Of a DNA stretch of 27,181 nucleotides, positions 1-9,483 are shown piece by piece (the first letter of the stretch is position 1; every line of letters begins with the position of its first letter). Origin of the DNA: an uncultured Actinomycetes bacterium (lineage in GTDB: Bacteria > Actinomycetota > Thermoleophilia > Solirubrobacterales > Solirubrobacteraceae). The translations under genes were made by a program, and so were the position numbers. A model generated the notes under the pieces. The model had not been told where the DNA came from. It saw nothing but the letters and a program-made list of their open reading frames with translations, and made no database searches. Location: NCBI GenBank assembly GCA_937888775.1, contig CALAQT010000296.1:1-27181 (forward strand). Direction: 5' to 3'.

Positions 1-329
1 TAGCCCGAGCCAGAGACTCCGGCTCGCGGCAATCGGGACTGCTCGTTTGCACCAGATGCAGGCGTCTGGACCGAGCGACGCGCGTGACTGCATTGCCCAC
101 GGAGCGGCAGCCAGCTGGACGCGGCCGCGGACTGCTGGTCATCGTCCGTCTCAGCAGTCTCGGTCTGGACCATCGACGCGCCTGGTTCGATCGCGGAGCG
201 AAAGTACGGCGCGGTTCGTGATGGGCTCCGGCGACTACCGCTTGCCCAGGCAATGGGAGCGTCTCGTGGTCGCTGACGCCGGCGACGGCCGCCGCCCACG
301 CAGACTGTCGCTCCCGTGACGAGCGCGAG
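1..329 (+). repeat. Left copy of ~330-bp inverted repeat
   Basis: This stretch is the reverse complement of 5894-6224. The first base pairs with 6224, and the match runs to about 329. The only differences I see are one substitution (near 253) and a 2-base indel (near 291). The copy may continue to the left of the window. The open frames inside it have the Arg/Ser/Pro-rich composition of non-coding GC-rich DNA, so I see no gene in it. The two copies enclose 5.6 kb holding the BTAD-WD40 regulator and the small secreted protein. Confidence 0.9.
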
Positions 330-818
330 GCGCTGAACGAGTGTCAAGAGTGGTGGACCTCCTCACGACTGAGAGCCACGGCCAACTCTTCTGCGTTCGT
401 GCGGCGAAGCAGGAGTCGGGTGAGAGCGCCGGGGATACCGCTGGTCGTGCTTTCCGGCACAGATGGCCGGAGCGGGCGACCACTGGTTCTTCCAGCCCAC
501 GCGGTAGCGTGTCGAGGATGGTCGAGCGTGCTGCTTATTGTCTCCGAACAGCCGGTGTCTCGGCGTGAGTTCCGGGTTGCGGCGGAGGCTGGAGCGGGGA
601 GACGGTGGGTCGTGTTCTCCCGCTCTACATTTCGTGCAGGCTTGACAAGGACGCAGTCGTATCTGGGAGATGAACTCGGCGACTGCCGCGTATCAGCAGC
701 CGAGTGTCTGCCCGTCGTCCGCCGAGACTGCTGTGCACGTCATGTGTCCCGGGCGAGCCGGCAGCCGCTGTAGCGCCGAGCGTGGAGGAAGCGGTCCGGC
801 GCTGCTGTGGTCGTTGGC
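330..818. other. Region without recognisable gene
   Basis: This lies between the left inverted-repeat copy and the 3' end of the BTAD-WD40 gene. Open frames on both strands are short and have Arg/Ser-rich, shadow-like composition. I see no convincing terminator hairpin, tRNA or repeat. Confidence 0.5.
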
Positions 819-3800
819 TCAGGGGCAGACCTTCGTGTAGGCACGTCCGGTGAGGAATCGGGCCCATTCCTCGCGGGTCAGGTTGCGTCCCGCGACGGCG
901 CAGGCGTGTTGCTCCCAGGCGGCAAGCGATGTCGGCCAGGTGAAGCCGTTGCCGTGGTCGTTGATGACTAGCAGGCTTCTGCCGTCGGGTTCGAACGCGG
1001 CGGTGGACGTAGCGCCTTGTTCGGTGTTGGGCGGCGTGCCTTCTTGCTGGAGTGTGGAGGTGGACCACAGCTTGACCGTCCCGTCCTGGCCGCCGGTCGT
1101 CGCGAACCGCTGCCCGGACGGGTCGAACGCGATGCTCGTGACCGGGGTTGAGGCGACGACCAGAGGATGCGCGATCGGATTGCCGGTGGTGGGGTTCCAG
1201 AGTTGCACGATCCCGCGCGAGGTGCCGGTCGCCAGCGTTCCATCGGACGCGAACGCCAGCGAGATGCTGGGGTCGGCACCGAGTGCGCGAAGCGCTTGTC
1301 GGGTGTGACCTGTTGAGGCGTCGAGGACGAGATCGCTGCCATCCAACAGGCTCACCGCCAGCAGCTTCCCGTTGCGGGAGAAGGCGAGGACGTCGGAGGC
1401 GGAGTTTTGGGCACTGAAGGTTCCAAGATCGCGCGGCGGTGCGACCAGCTTCCCGGTGCTCGCTCGCCAGATCGCCAGAAGCGCCAGACGGTTGTCGAAG
1501 GCGTTGGACTCTCCCGGGCCCGTCTGCGCTTCATTGTTGTCGCTGGCAGCGAGGAGTCTGCCGCCGGGGGAGAAAGCGACGGCTTGGATCGCTTCCGGCA
1601 GCCCGACTAGCCGCTGCAGGCCGACAAAGGAGCGCATCAGCCGCGGCGTACCGGCCACGCTCCAAAGCTGCACCAGGCCGGAGTAGCCGGCGACGGCGAG
1701 CTCGGCCCGGGTTGGCGACCATGCCAACGCGGTGATCACAGCACCTTTGGGTCTTACCGTGAACGAGGCCTCTCGTTGCAGCGTTCTTGCCGAGAACAGT
1801 CCGACGGTGGACGCGCCGAGGCGGACGGCGAACCTCGAGCCATCCGGCGAGAGTGCGAGTGGTGGTGCCGGCGGCGAGATTGGACCGCAGCATCGCAGCC
1901 CAGCGCCTAGCTGGAAGCGGTGTCCGAATCCACGGTCGCCGCCCAGGTCCCACTCGAGCAGGACACCGTCGAGCGAGGACGTGTAGAGGGTCTTTCCGTC
2001 CGCGCTGAGCGCGACGCCCCGCACTTGGGCAGCGGGACCGTTCAAGACCTCCAGGGGCGTGGCGGCCTTTGGGTCCCAGACGATCACCTTGCCGTCGTTC
2101 CCGGTAGTAACAACGGTCCGACCATCCGCCGAGTAGACGACATTGCTCACCAAGGCGCTGTGTCCGGCGACCCCCGGGCGCGCCCGTCCGGTCGACAGGT
2201 CGATGAATGAAACCCGGCCGGCTTGCGAGCCGATCACGACCGTGCGGCCGTCTGGGCTGATCCCCGCGGCCGTCGGCGCGCTTCCGGTCGGCGCAATTGC
2301 CACCGAGCGCAAGCGGCGCCACGACCGGGTGTCGAATACGCCGATGCCTCGTGCCCGGACGAGGGTCAGGCGAGCACCCGCGTCGATCAGCCTCCCCGCG
2401 AGCAGGCCCCCATAGCCGATCCGGGTCGTCGACAGCCGCTGGCCGCTCGGCAGCGACCAGCGGTCGAGGTACGCGGCTCCGGGGTTTCCGGCAGGGTCGA
2501 GGATCGAGTATGCGCAGTAGACTGTGCGCCCGTCCGGTGCGATCAGGATGCTGGCATTTGGGATGTCCAGCTGCTGCTGCGCCAGCAGGAACGGATCGAA
2601 CCCGAGCCTGTGGAGCAGCGCGAGCGTGTGCGCGTCGCGCACCGCAATGAACGGCTGATCGCCTTGCACGGGATATACGAGCAGCGATCCATCGAGTGAG
2701 TACACGGGGGGTAAGCCTCCGCTGAAATCGGTCAGCGGTGGCCGCTGCGTCGCGTGTGCGCGCGGGTCGTAGAAGCGCACGTTGCCGGTGTTGTCGCCGA
2801 CCGCGAGCGTGCGACCGTCCGGGCTCAGCGCCAGTCGCTGCGGTGGCGCGTTGATCGGAAGCGCGAACGTCCTGACCACGGCCGGGCTTCGGAGCAGTGT
2901 CGCGAGCAGCGTCCCCTCGGTCTGCGGCGAGCGATCGAGATTCACTGCCTCGCGCGCCAGCAGCATGGCCAGATCGAGCCGCGGCTCGTTGACCGCCTCC
3001 GCGCCGAGCTGCCGTCCGAGCGCCGCGCGGGCTTGGTTGCTAGCGCTTTGCTGCTTTATCAGCGCGACTATTCCGGCGACGACAGCAACAATGAGCAGCA
3101 GGCCAACCCCCAGCAGCAGGCTGCGCAGCCGGCGGTTCTGAGAGCGCTGCCGCCGCGCCGCGCGCTCTGCCTCGAGCAGGCTTGACTGGATGAACTCGCG
3201 CTCCAGCGCGTTTAGCTCGTCGTCATGCTGCGCGGTCCAGTCCAGCGCGCCGGCGAGCCTCGCGCCGCGGTACAGCTCGCCTGGGTCGCGACCACCTGCG
3301 TCCCACTCACGTGCGCTGCTCATGAGGTGAGCGTGCAGGCGCCGCCCGACCCGGTCTTCCTCGAGCCACGCGCGGTAGCGCGGCCACTCGCGCAGCAGCG
3401 CCTCATGCGAGATCTCTACTTCTTCGTCGCTGACGGTCAACAGGCGAGCGTCGGTCAGTGCCGCGAGCACGCGCTCGGCGCCGTCGATTCGCTCGAGCTC
3501 GGCGAGCGGCACGCGGCGGCGGACAAGCGCCCCCTCCTCGCCGCTCGCAAGCCGCAACATCACCCCGCGCGCCACTCGCCGTTCCGCCTCGCCCAGCTGC
3601 GTGTAGGCGGCCTCCGCCAGCCTTGCGACCGCCCCGCGCACGCCACCGCTAGTCCGGTAGCGCTCATAACGCAGCGAGCGCCCATCACGGGCCCGCCACA
3701 GCTCAAGTAGCGTCGTCGAGAGCAACGGCAGTCCTCCAGGCTCGCCGGCCACGTCGGAAACGAGCGCGTCAACCAGAGTCCGCTCGAGTTCAAGCCTGGC

Positions 3801-5168
3801 GCGAGCGGCCGGCTGCTCGATCGCCCGCGCAAGCTCGTCCCGATCCATTGGCCCGACCAGCACGTGACTACCGCTCAGTAGCTTCGCGAACCGAGGGTAC
3901 GGGGCGAGGCGGCCGTAGAAATCCGCCCGCAGCGACACGACCACGAGCGCTCGCCGTTGGGGATCGCACGCTGCCGCCACGAGCTGGTCGAGGAACGCCG
4001 AGCGCTCCTCCTCGGGCTCGCACAGGGTAAACAGCTCCTCCAGTTGGTCGACCGCGATCACGATCCGCTCACCAAGCGAAAGCTGCCCGAACACCTGACC
4101 AAGCCGATCGCCGTCAAGAGCGCGTTGGAGCTCGGCACCGGGATGCTCGCCCGGTCGCAGCAGGACTTGGCGCCACCCGGCGCTGCCCGGCAACACACCC
4201 GCGCTGAGCGCCGGCAGCACACCGGCGCGCAGAAGCGAGGACTTGCCGATTCCCGAGGGGCCGAGGATCCCGACCAGCGTCGACTCCACCAGCCGCGCGA
4301 GCAGGTCCGAAACGAGGCGCTCACGGCCGCAGAAGTACTCCGCGTCGGCGCGATCGAAGAACGCAAGCCCCTTAAACGGGCACACCCCCAGCAAGTCCGC
4401 ACGGGTCGCCAGTGTCGCAAGAGGGAGGCCGTCCAGGGAGGCGTCATGTTCCAGGATCGAGCGCTCGAGCTCCTGCAGCAACCGGCCCGGCTCAAGCCCC
4501 AACTCCTCACGCAACAACTCGCTCGTCTGCCGATAGACGGCAAGCGCATCGGCCTGCCGCCCAGCGCGATAGAGCGCGAGCATCAACTGCCCACGCAACC
4601 GCTCCTGCAGGGGGTTTGAGGCGACCAGCGACTCGAGCTCCGGGATCAGCTCGCCATCGCCGCCAAGCGCCAGATCCGCCTCGATCCGATCCTCCAGCGC
4701 CGCCAGCCGCGCTTCCTGCAGCCGCGCGATCGCACTCTGCGCGAACGGCTCATAAGCGAAGTCAGCAAGCGGCTCCCCCCGCCACAACCCCAGCGCCGAG
4801 CACAACCGCTCCCTCGCGCGCACCGCATCGCCCTCGCCAAGCGCACGCCGCCCCTCGGCCCTAAGCGACTCGAACTGACCGACGTCAACCTGCTCGGGCT
4901 CGACCGCGAGCCGATACCCCCGCCCCCGCGTCACGATCATCCCACTACCAAGCGCCTTACGCAGATGCGAGACATACACCTGCACGGTCTTGGCGGCGGT
5001 CGCCGGGGCTTGCTCGCCCCACAGCTGATCGATCAAGCGGTCCATCGAAACCGCCTCTCCGCGGTGAAGCACGAGCACAGCCAGCAACGCTCGCTGCTGC
5101 ACGGCCCCCAGGACGCACGACTCGCGGTCCTGCACGACCTCCAACGGCCCAAGTATCCGGAATTCCAC
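819..5168 (-). CDS. BTAD (SARP-type) regulator fused to nSTAND ATPase, membrane helix and WD40 repeats
   Basis: A 1449-residue multidomain signalling protein. Residues ~1-90 form an OmpR-type winged helix (MEFRILGPLEV start, VYVSHLRKAL, RGRGYRL). Residues ~95-245 are the bacterial transcriptional activator (TPR-like) domain, with LWRGEPLADF and YRAGRQADALAVY. An nSTAND1-type P-loop domain follows, introduced by CPFKGLAFF. It has Walker A GPSGIGKSS at 303-311 and Walker B IVIAVDQLEE at ~369-378. One membrane helix lies at ~682-704. WD40 repeats fill ~745-1420 (LSPDGRTLAVG, VIVWDPK, VQLWNPTTG). The end, ending YTKVCP after a LTREEWARFL motif, is typical of this family. The start is GTG, with GAGGGA about six bases upstream. 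By family, it probably couples a sensed signal and NTP switching to transcription. The helix would place the DNA-binding part in the cytoplasm and the WD40 part on the far side of the membrane. The signal and target genes are unknown. Confidence 0.93.
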   Translation of the reverse strand: MEFRILGPLEVVQDRESCVLGAVQQRALLAVLVLHRGEAVSMDRLIDQLWGEQAPATAAKTVQVYVSHLRKALGSGMIVTRGRGYRLAVEPEQVDVGQFESLRAEGRRALGEGDAVRARERLCSALGLWRGEPLADFAYEPFAQSAIARLQEARLAALEDRIEADLALGGDGELIPELESLVASNPLQERLRGQLMLALYRAGRQADALAVYRQTSELLREELGLEPGRLLQELERSILEHDASLDGLPLATLATRADLLGVCPFKGLAFFDRADAEYFCGRERLVSDLLARLVESTLVGILGPSGIGKSSLLRAGVLPALSAGVLPGSAGWRQVLLRPGEHPGAELQRALDGDRLGQVFGQLSLGERIVIAVDQLEELFTLCEPEEERSAFLDQLVAAACDPQRRALVVVSLRADFYGRLAPYPRFAKLLSGSHVLVGPMDRDELARAIEQPAARARLELERTLVDALVSDVAGEPGGLPLLSTTLLELWRARDGRSLRYERYRTSGGVRGAVARLAEAAYTQLGEAERRVARGVMLRLASGEEGALVRRRVPLAELERIDGAERVLAALTDARLLTVSDEEVEISHEALLREWPRYRAWLEEDRVGRRLHAHLMSSAREWDAGGRDPGELYRGARLAGALDWTAQHDDELNALEREFIQSSLLEAERAARRQRSQNRRLRSLLLGVGLLLIVAVVAGIVALIKQQSASNQARAALGRQLGAEAVNEPRLDLAMLLAREAVNLDRSPQTEGTLLATLLRSPAVVRTFALPINAPPQRLALSPDGRTLAVGDNTGNVRFYDPRAHATQRPPLTDFSGGLPPVYSLDGSLLVYPVQGDQPFIAVRDAHTLALLHRLGFDPFLLAQQQLDIPNASILIAPDGRTVYCAYSILDPAGNPGAAYLDRWSLPSGQRLSTTRIGYGGLLAGRLIDAGARLTLVRARGIGVFDTRSWRRLRSVAIAPTGSAPTAAGISPDGRTVVIGSQAGRVSFIDLSTGRARPGVAGHSALVSNVVYSADGRTVVTTGNDGKVIVWDPKAATPLEVLNGPAAQVRGVALSADGKTLYTSSLDGVLLEWDLGGDRGFGHRFQLGAGLRCCGPISPPAPPLALSPDGSRFAVRLGASTVGLFSARTLQREASFTVRPKGAVITALAWSPTRAELAVAGYSGLVQLWSVAGTPRLMRSFVGLQRLVGLPEAIQAVAFSPGGRLLAASDNNEAQTGPGESNAFDNRLALLAIWRASTGKLVAPPRDLGTFSAQNSASDVLAFSRNGKLLAVSLLDGSDLVLDASTGHTRQALRALGADPSISLAFASDGTLATGTSRGIVQLWNPTTGNPIAHPLVVASTPVTSIAFDPSGQRFATTGGQDGTVKLWSTSTLQQEGTPPNTEQGATSTAAFEPDGRSLLVINDHGNGFTWPTSLAAWEQHACAVAGRNLTREEWARFLTGRAYTKVCP

Positions 5169-5285
5169 GACCGGTCCCTCGTAGCGCCCGGGATCGCGAC
5201 TCTACCACCGGACCGCCGGGCGACCAGCACCAAGCGTTGCTAGCCGCCAAACGATCGTGATCGCGCGAATCCCCTGTTTCACGGG

Positions 5286-5603
5286 TCAGCACGCAGGACG
5301 GCACTCGCTCGCGTACGCGTCCATCTCCGCGCTGCTGTAGCGGGCAGTCGCAGGAAGGTGGTAGAAGAACTCTTGTCCCTCCTGTTCCTCGGCCCGCCTG
5401 ATTGCCGCCAGATCCGAGCATGGTGCCGGTGGCAGGATCGGCGGCACGGCATCTGGATAGCCCTGCTCGCTGGTCGTCGTGCACGCCGGCCGGGCGCGGG
5501 CCTGCGCGCCGACAGGCTGAGTACCGACCTGAGTCGCGGCGGCGACCGCCGTGGCCGCCAGCGAAAGCGCGACCATCTTCTTGATTGGACGGTTGGTGGT
5601 CAT
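5286..5603 (-). CDS. Small secreted Cys-containing protein (105 aa), unknown function
   Basis: I start this at the internal ATG (5603) because AGGAGG lies five bases before it. The longer open frame to 5663 has no such site. Residues 1-35 look like a signal peptide: basic RPIKK, then a hydrophobic Ala/Val/Leu core, with likely cleavage near GAQA. The mature part is about 70 residues with four cysteines (41, 62, 101, 105), which could form two disulfides, and a Pro-rich segment. It is 117 bp upstream of the BTAD-nSTAND-WD40 gene on the same strand, so the two could share a transcript. An exported partner or ligand of that sensor is an inference from position only. I do not recognise a family. 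Confidence 0.7.
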   Translation of the reverse strand: MTTNRPIKKMVALSLAATAVAAATQVGTQPVGAQARARPACTTTSEQGYPDAVPPILPPAPCSDLAAIRRAEEQEGQEFFYHLPATARYSSAEMDAYASECRPAC

Positions 5604-5893
5604 CTGCGCCTCCTGTGGCTCGCCGAACCCCGTGTGGGCTCGGATTCGCTGCGAACCGTGCAACTCGCCGGCGAATGGCTGGTTAGCGGCAGTAAGCGAC
5701 CGGTAAACCCAGGCCTCGCATCCCTTCAGGCATCAACAGAGACGCTGCGCGTTCCACCACGATGCGGCGCTGTCAAGTACGCAGCGGCGCCACGCGCGCC
5801 AGCCTGCGGCGCACTGCTCCCTCCGCCAGAGAATGCGGCAATCCCAGCGCTCAGTGCCGTGCTGAGGAGGTCCACCGGCCGTCGTTCGTGGGG

Positions 5894-6224
5894 CTCGCGC
5901 TCGTCACGGGAGCGACAGTCTGCGTGCGCGCGGCGGCCGTCGCCGGCGTCAGCGACCACGAGACGCTCCCGTTGCCTGGGCAAGCGGTAGTCGCCGGAGC
6001 CCATCACGAACCGCGCCGTACTTTCGCTCCGCGATCGAACCAGGCGCGTCGATGGTCCAGACCGAGACTGCTGAGACGGACGATGACCAGCAGTCCGCGG
6101 CCGCGTCCAGCTGGCTGCCGCTCCGTGGGCAATGCAGTCACGCGCGTCGCTCGGTCCAGACGCCTGCATCTGGTGCAAACGAGCAGTCCCGATTGCCGCG
6201 AGCCGGAGTCTCTGGCTCGGGCTA
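5894..6224 (-). repeat. Right copy of ~330-bp inverted repeat
   Basis: This is the reverse complement of 1-329 with about 99% identity by eye. Homology stops at 5894 on the inner side. The outer limit cannot be judged because the partner reaches the window edge. Open frames through it on both strands do not look like real proteins. Confidence 0.9.
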
Positions 6225-6653
6225 GGAGGGAAGCCGAGCATCCGCGAGGCTGGCCGGTCTCCCGGGCGTCGGCGCTAGCTCAAAGCTGCGCGCTCGGCTA
6301 ACGGCTCAGCCTTGAAAGCAGAAGTGCAGCACGTCCGGGTCGGCGGCCGAGCAAGACTTGCGCAACCGCGTGAAGGGAGCCGCCAGCGCCGTTGCCGTCG
6401 AGACAGCCGCTTTGCCGCTGAGGGAGCCATGTCACCGGTAGGGCGAGGTGGCCGCTCTCGGCGCGATGCGGCAGCCATGTCTTGGCTGGCGAGTTTGAGC
6501 AGTACCGGCCGCGCTCGAGCCAACAGCGTCACTGCTGGTCTCACGCAGACTGAGCCATCTGGCCGGACCGATTCTGGCCGCTTCGGACTTCTGCTCTGGA
6601 TCTCCGGCCGGCCGGAGCGGCAGCCAACGGCCGGGTTCCCGGGCGGCGACAAT
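6225..6653. other. Region without recognisable gene
   Basis: This lies between the right inverted-repeat copy and the greA-like remnant. Several long open frames cross it on both strands, but their composition (Arg, Ser and Pro rich, no motifs) is that of frame shadows in GC-rich DNA. I see no RNA gene or terminator. It may be eroded coding sequence. Confidence 0.4.
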
Positions 6654-6717
6654 TCAGAAGTCTTGTCGGTACGCGTGCAACTCCTGGTGCTCGATGCGGA
6701 TGCGCTCAGCGATCGCG

Positions 6718-6726
6718 CGGCTAGCC
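6718..6726 (+). repeat. 9-bp target-site duplication, left copy
   Basis: CGGCTAGCC occurs directly before the left IS end and again at 8653-8661 directly after the right end, in the same orientation. The GGCTAGCC core is palindromic, so its exact length (8 or 9 bp) has a one-base ambiguity. The duplication indicates a simple, fairly recent transposition. Confidence 0.8.
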
Positions 6727-8652
6727 CGAAGTTTTTGGTCTTGGGCGGTGAATCACGTTGATCGGCGGGGGTTTTGGTGCTGTGAGGGTGGCTGGTTCTG
6801 TCTACGTTTTGAGTTTCGTTCCGAGGAGCTGTAGGGCGGTGGTTTGGAGGTCGGTGGGGGTGGTGAGGCGGGTGAAGGTGTGCTCGGCGGGGCCGATGCG
6901 CAGAGTGTTGCGGCACAGGGTGCCGAGGTCGTCGAGCAGGTCGGGGAGGGTGTGGGCGGGGTAGCCGTGCTCGGTGCGGGCGCTGCCGGCTTTGGCGTTC
7001 GCGTGCGGTGAGCGTTGGGCTGGGGAGACGGGGTCGGTGGGGGCGCGTGGGGTCTCGTCGTCGAACAGCAGCGGCGTGAGCCGCGCTCGCAACTCGAACG
7101 AGACGTAGTAGGCGAGCATGCACAGGAACGCGTGCGCGCGGACGCGGTCTTCGAGGTGGTGGCGGATCGGTCGGATCTCGAGCGTGTCCTTGATCGTTCT
7201 GAACGCGCGCTCGGCCATCTTCAGCTGCTTGTAGGCGCGCACGACCGCGGGGCTGGTGAGCGTCGGGTGGTGGCAGGTGGTGCGGATCACGTAGAACCCG
7301 TCGAGCGCGGCTTCGGCGGTGATCTGCTCGGTCTTGCGTTGATAGGAGAACGAGCCGTCGGCGATCTGGAGCTCGAAGTGCTTGGCCATCTTGTACTTGT
7401 TTGAGACCTTGCCGGCCCGCTCGCCGATCTTGCCCGCGGTGGCGTTGCGGAGCGTCCCGCGCGGACCTGAGACCATCGTCCTGACCTTGTCGAGCTCGGT
7501 CTCGGTGGCGCTGAGCATGCTCTCGCGCTTGCGGGCTCGCTGTGCGGCGACGGCCGGGTTGCGGCACACCACCAGGCGCTCTGAGGGGTACAGCTCGGAG
7601 GTGATCTCGGCCAGGTTCTGCTCGTCGAACAGCGACAGCTGTAGCTCGCCTGACTCGACCAGCGCGCGGACCTGTACGGCTTTCAGCGCGGTGATGAACT
7701 CGATCCCCTGCTGGGTCAGCGTGTTGGCGTGCGCCTGGGTGAGCATCCCGCGGTCCCCGACGACCACGACGTGCTCGATCCCGAACCGCTCGGTGACCGC
7801 GTGCACCGCGTCGGGCAAGGTTTGTTGATCGGTGATGTTGCCCTCGTGCACGCCGATCGCGACCGGCCGACCCTCGGGCGAGCACGTCAGCCCGTAGGTG
7901 ATCTGCAGCTTGCCCTTGACCTTGTCGCGCGAGTAGCCGAGTTTCACGAGCGGGCAGCAGCGCCCCTCCACGTAGCTCGAGGACAGGTCGTAGAGCACGA
8001 ACCCCTCGCCCGCCAGGTGCCGGCGCGCGAGCGTCTTCTCGATCCGTTCCTGCCGCTCGAGCAGCCAGTCCATCGCGGAGAGGAGCTCGGCCTCGGTGAC
8101 CTCGCCCAGCTCCAGCTCGTCGGCCAGCGTCGTCTTCGAGTACCGGCGGGTGTGAGCGAGCTTGGACCCCGGCTTGAGTACCTGTTGGACGATCATCGCC
8201 ACGCACAACTCGCGCTCACGGCAACGCTCGCGTGAGAGCAACCGGTCAAGGTCCAGCTCGCGCAGCACGCCCAGTACCGCTGCGACGTGCCCGTGCGGCA
8301 GCGAACGCACGATCTCGAAGTCGTGATCGAGATCGACGAGCCGGCGGCCGGCGAGCATCGCCCGCAGCCCGTCGATCATCCACTCCTCCAGATGTGAGAG
8401 GTTCCCGACCGTCTCGTTGCGAACCTTGCCGTTCTCGCGGTACGAGCGCCGCAGCAGCGTGGTCTTGTACTCAGTCCCCTTGTAGTGGCGACGCGTGACC
8501 GCTACGTGAACCTTCCCACCACGCTTTGCCATAACGGAATTATCCCACATCGACCGGCACCTGTCAACATATTTAGTGTCTACACCAACCAGCCAAAAGA
8601 AACCCGATCCCCGCAAACACTGGGAATCGGGCCTCAACCCCTCAAAAACTTC
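6727..8652 (-). mobile_element. Complete IS1634-family insertion sequence (~1.93 kb)
   Basis: The element has one transposase gene and short terminal inverted repeats. The left end reads CGAAGTTTTTGG and the right end, reverse-complemented, reads GGAAGTTTTTGA. About 60 bp inside each end there is a second matching block (GGCTGGTT, at ~6790 and ~8590), also in inverted orientation, so the ends form a long gapped inverted repeat. A 9-bp direct duplication flanks the element. The IS1634 group (IS4-like DDE elements) commonly makes 5-6 bp duplications, so 9 bp is slightly long; the palindromic target may add to the apparent length. Confidence 0.85.
6802..8532 (-). CDS. IS1634-family DDE transposase
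   Basis: A 576-residue transposase, start [10 protein letters not shown]. Likely catalytic residues are D182 ([12 protein letters not shown]), D260 (VVVGDRGML) and E441 ([19 protein letters not shown]). The last block, with [22 protein letters not shown] after it, is the usual YREK-like end of IS4/IS1634 transposases. The length is normal and I see no frameshift, so it is probably active. An alternative upstream ATG (8550, MWDNSV) is in frame; neither start has a strong ribosome site, as is common for transposases. The gene fills the element between the two inverted ends. Confidence 0.93.
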   Translation of the reverse strand: MAKRGGKVHVAVTRRHYKGTEYKTTLLRRSYRENGKVRNETVGNLSHLEEWMIDGLRAMLAGRRLVDLDHDFEIVRSLPHGHVAAVLGVLRELDLDRLLSRERCRERELCVAMIVQQVLKPGSKLAHTRRYSKTTLADELELGEVTEAELLSAMDWLLERQERIEKTLARRHLAGEGFVLYDLSSSYVEGRCCPLVKLGYSRDKVKGKLQITYGLTCSPEGRPVAIGVHEGNITDQQTLPDAVHAVTERFGIEHVVVVGDRGMLTQAHANTLTQQGIEFITALKAVQVRALVESGELQLSLFDEQNLAEITSELYPSERLVVCRNPAVAAQRARKRESMLSATETELDKVRTMVSGPRGTLRNATAGKIGERAGKVSNKYKMAKHFELQIADGSFSYQRKTEQITAEAALDGFYVIRTTCHHPTLTSPAVVRAYKQLKMAERAFRTIKDTLEIRPIRHHLEDRVRAHAFLCMLAYYVSFELRARLTPLLFDDETPRAPTDPVSPAQRSPHANAKAGSARTEHGYPAHTLPDLLDDLGTLCRNTLRIGPAEHTFTRLTTPTDLQTTALQLLGTKLKT

Positions 8653-8661
8653 CGGCTAGCC
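8653..8661 (+). repeat. 9-bp target-site duplication, right copy
   Basis: CGGCTAGCC directly follows the right IS end and matches 6718-6726. Beyond it the sequence continues the interrupted greA-like frame. Confidence 0.8.
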
Positions 8662-8745
8662 TCGGTCTCGAGCGCGCGCAGCTCGGCCTCGAGCGCCGCC
8701 AGGCCCTCGGCCGAGATGTGGTGGGGCGGACTCGCCGGCCATGGC

Positions 8746-9483
8746 TCAGCGGTTGTGGTTGACGACCTCGACGTTGTGGCCATCCGGGTCGAGCACGAAG
8801 GCGCCGTAGTAGCCCGGGTGGTACACGGCGCGCTCGCCGGGGGCGCCGTGGTCCTCGTAGCCCGCGGCGAGCGCGGCGGCGTGGAAGGCCCGCACCGTCG
8901 CGTCCGCGTCCGCGGGGAAGGCGAGGTGGACGTGCTCCGTGAGCGGGCGCTCGTCGCGCACGAGCGAGAAGGAGAAATCGGGGCCGCAGAGCTGCACGCG
9001 ATCCGGCGCGTCGTGCGCCAGGCGGAGCCCGGCGTACGGCGCGACCGTCGTGTAGAAGCGCCGCGACGCCTGCAGGTCGCGGACGCGGAGCCACAGGTGG
9101 TCGATGCGGCCGTCAGGCACGGGGCGCTCGCGGTCGCCGTGGACCGCCTCGACGCTGTTGCCGTCCGGGTCGAGCAGGAAGCCGCCGTAGTAGTCGGGCC
9201 CGTAGACCGTGCGCGACCCGGGCGCGCCGTCGTCCGGGCGACCGGCGTCAATCCCCGCCTGCCAGAAGGCGTCGACGGCCGCGCGGTCCGGCGCGCGGAA
9301 GCCGACGTGCAGGCCGCGGGTCACAGGGTGCTCGCGGTCCATCGGGCCGATGGCCCAGTCCTCCCACTCGACCAGCCCGGCGTCCGCGTGGCTCGGCTCG
9401 ACGCCGAGCACAGAGAGCACGGTGCGGTAGAAGCGCTCGGACGCGGCGAGGTCGGACACAGCGATCCCCACGTGGTCGAACAT
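8746..9483 (-). CDS. VOC (glyoxalase/dioxygenase superfamily) protein, two tandem domains
   Basis: A 245-residue protein of two tandem vicinal-oxygen-chelate modules, residues ~1-118 and ~126-245. Each has the alternating His/His/Glu pattern that usually binds a divalent metal: H4, H59 and E112, then H129, H186 and E239. Both modules end in the same GxFxLDPDGxxVE motif ([13 protein letters not shown] and [13 protein letters not shown]), which indicates internal duplication. I chose the ATG at 9483 because MFDHVGIAV is the canonical module start; the open frame upstream to 9591 has no family resemblance. The substrate cannot be told: options include glyoxalase-type, extradiol dioxygenase-like or antibiotic-binding proteins. 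The stop lies 3 bp before the ATG of the greA-like remnant, so the two once formed a cluster. Confidence 0.88.
   Translation of the reverse strand: MFDHVGIAVSDLAASERFYRTVLSVLGVEPSHADAGLVEWEDWAIGPMDREHPVTRGLHVGFRAPDRAAVDAFWQAGIDAGRPDDGAPGSRTVYGPDYYGGFLLDPDGNSVEAVHGDRERPVPDGRIDHLWLRVRDLQASRRFYTTVAPYAGLRLAHDAPDRVQLCGPDFSFSLVRDERPLTEHVHLAFPADADATVRAFHAAALAAGYEDHGAPGERAVYHPGYYGAFVLDPDGHNVEVVNHNR

Larger units (their letters stand above)
6654..8742 (-). pseudogene. greA-like (transcription elongation factor) N-terminal remnant split by the IS element
   Basis: On the minus strand, the DNA at 8653-8720 reads [22 protein letters not shown]. Removing the IS and one copy of the 9-bp duplication continues the same frame at 6726 as RAIAERIR, then IEHQELHAYRQDF and stop at 6654-6656. 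ISAEGLxxLEAEL...AIAERIR is how GreA-type coiled-coil N-termini run (a hydrophobic start, then PAIAERI before the acidic tip). After AIAERIR the similarity stops, so the C-terminal FKBP-like part is absent. The ATG at 8742, 3 bp beyond the VOC stop, is in another frame, so a frameshift near 8717 is also likely. The gene was already truncated, or was broken further, when the IS inserted. The family assignment rests on about 30 residues. Confidence 0.55.

Noticed and set aside
6275..8206. 643-codon minus-strand open frame
   Set aside because: It overlaps the transposase in another frame and is extremely Arg/Pro-rich without motifs; it is a shadow of GC-rich DNA.
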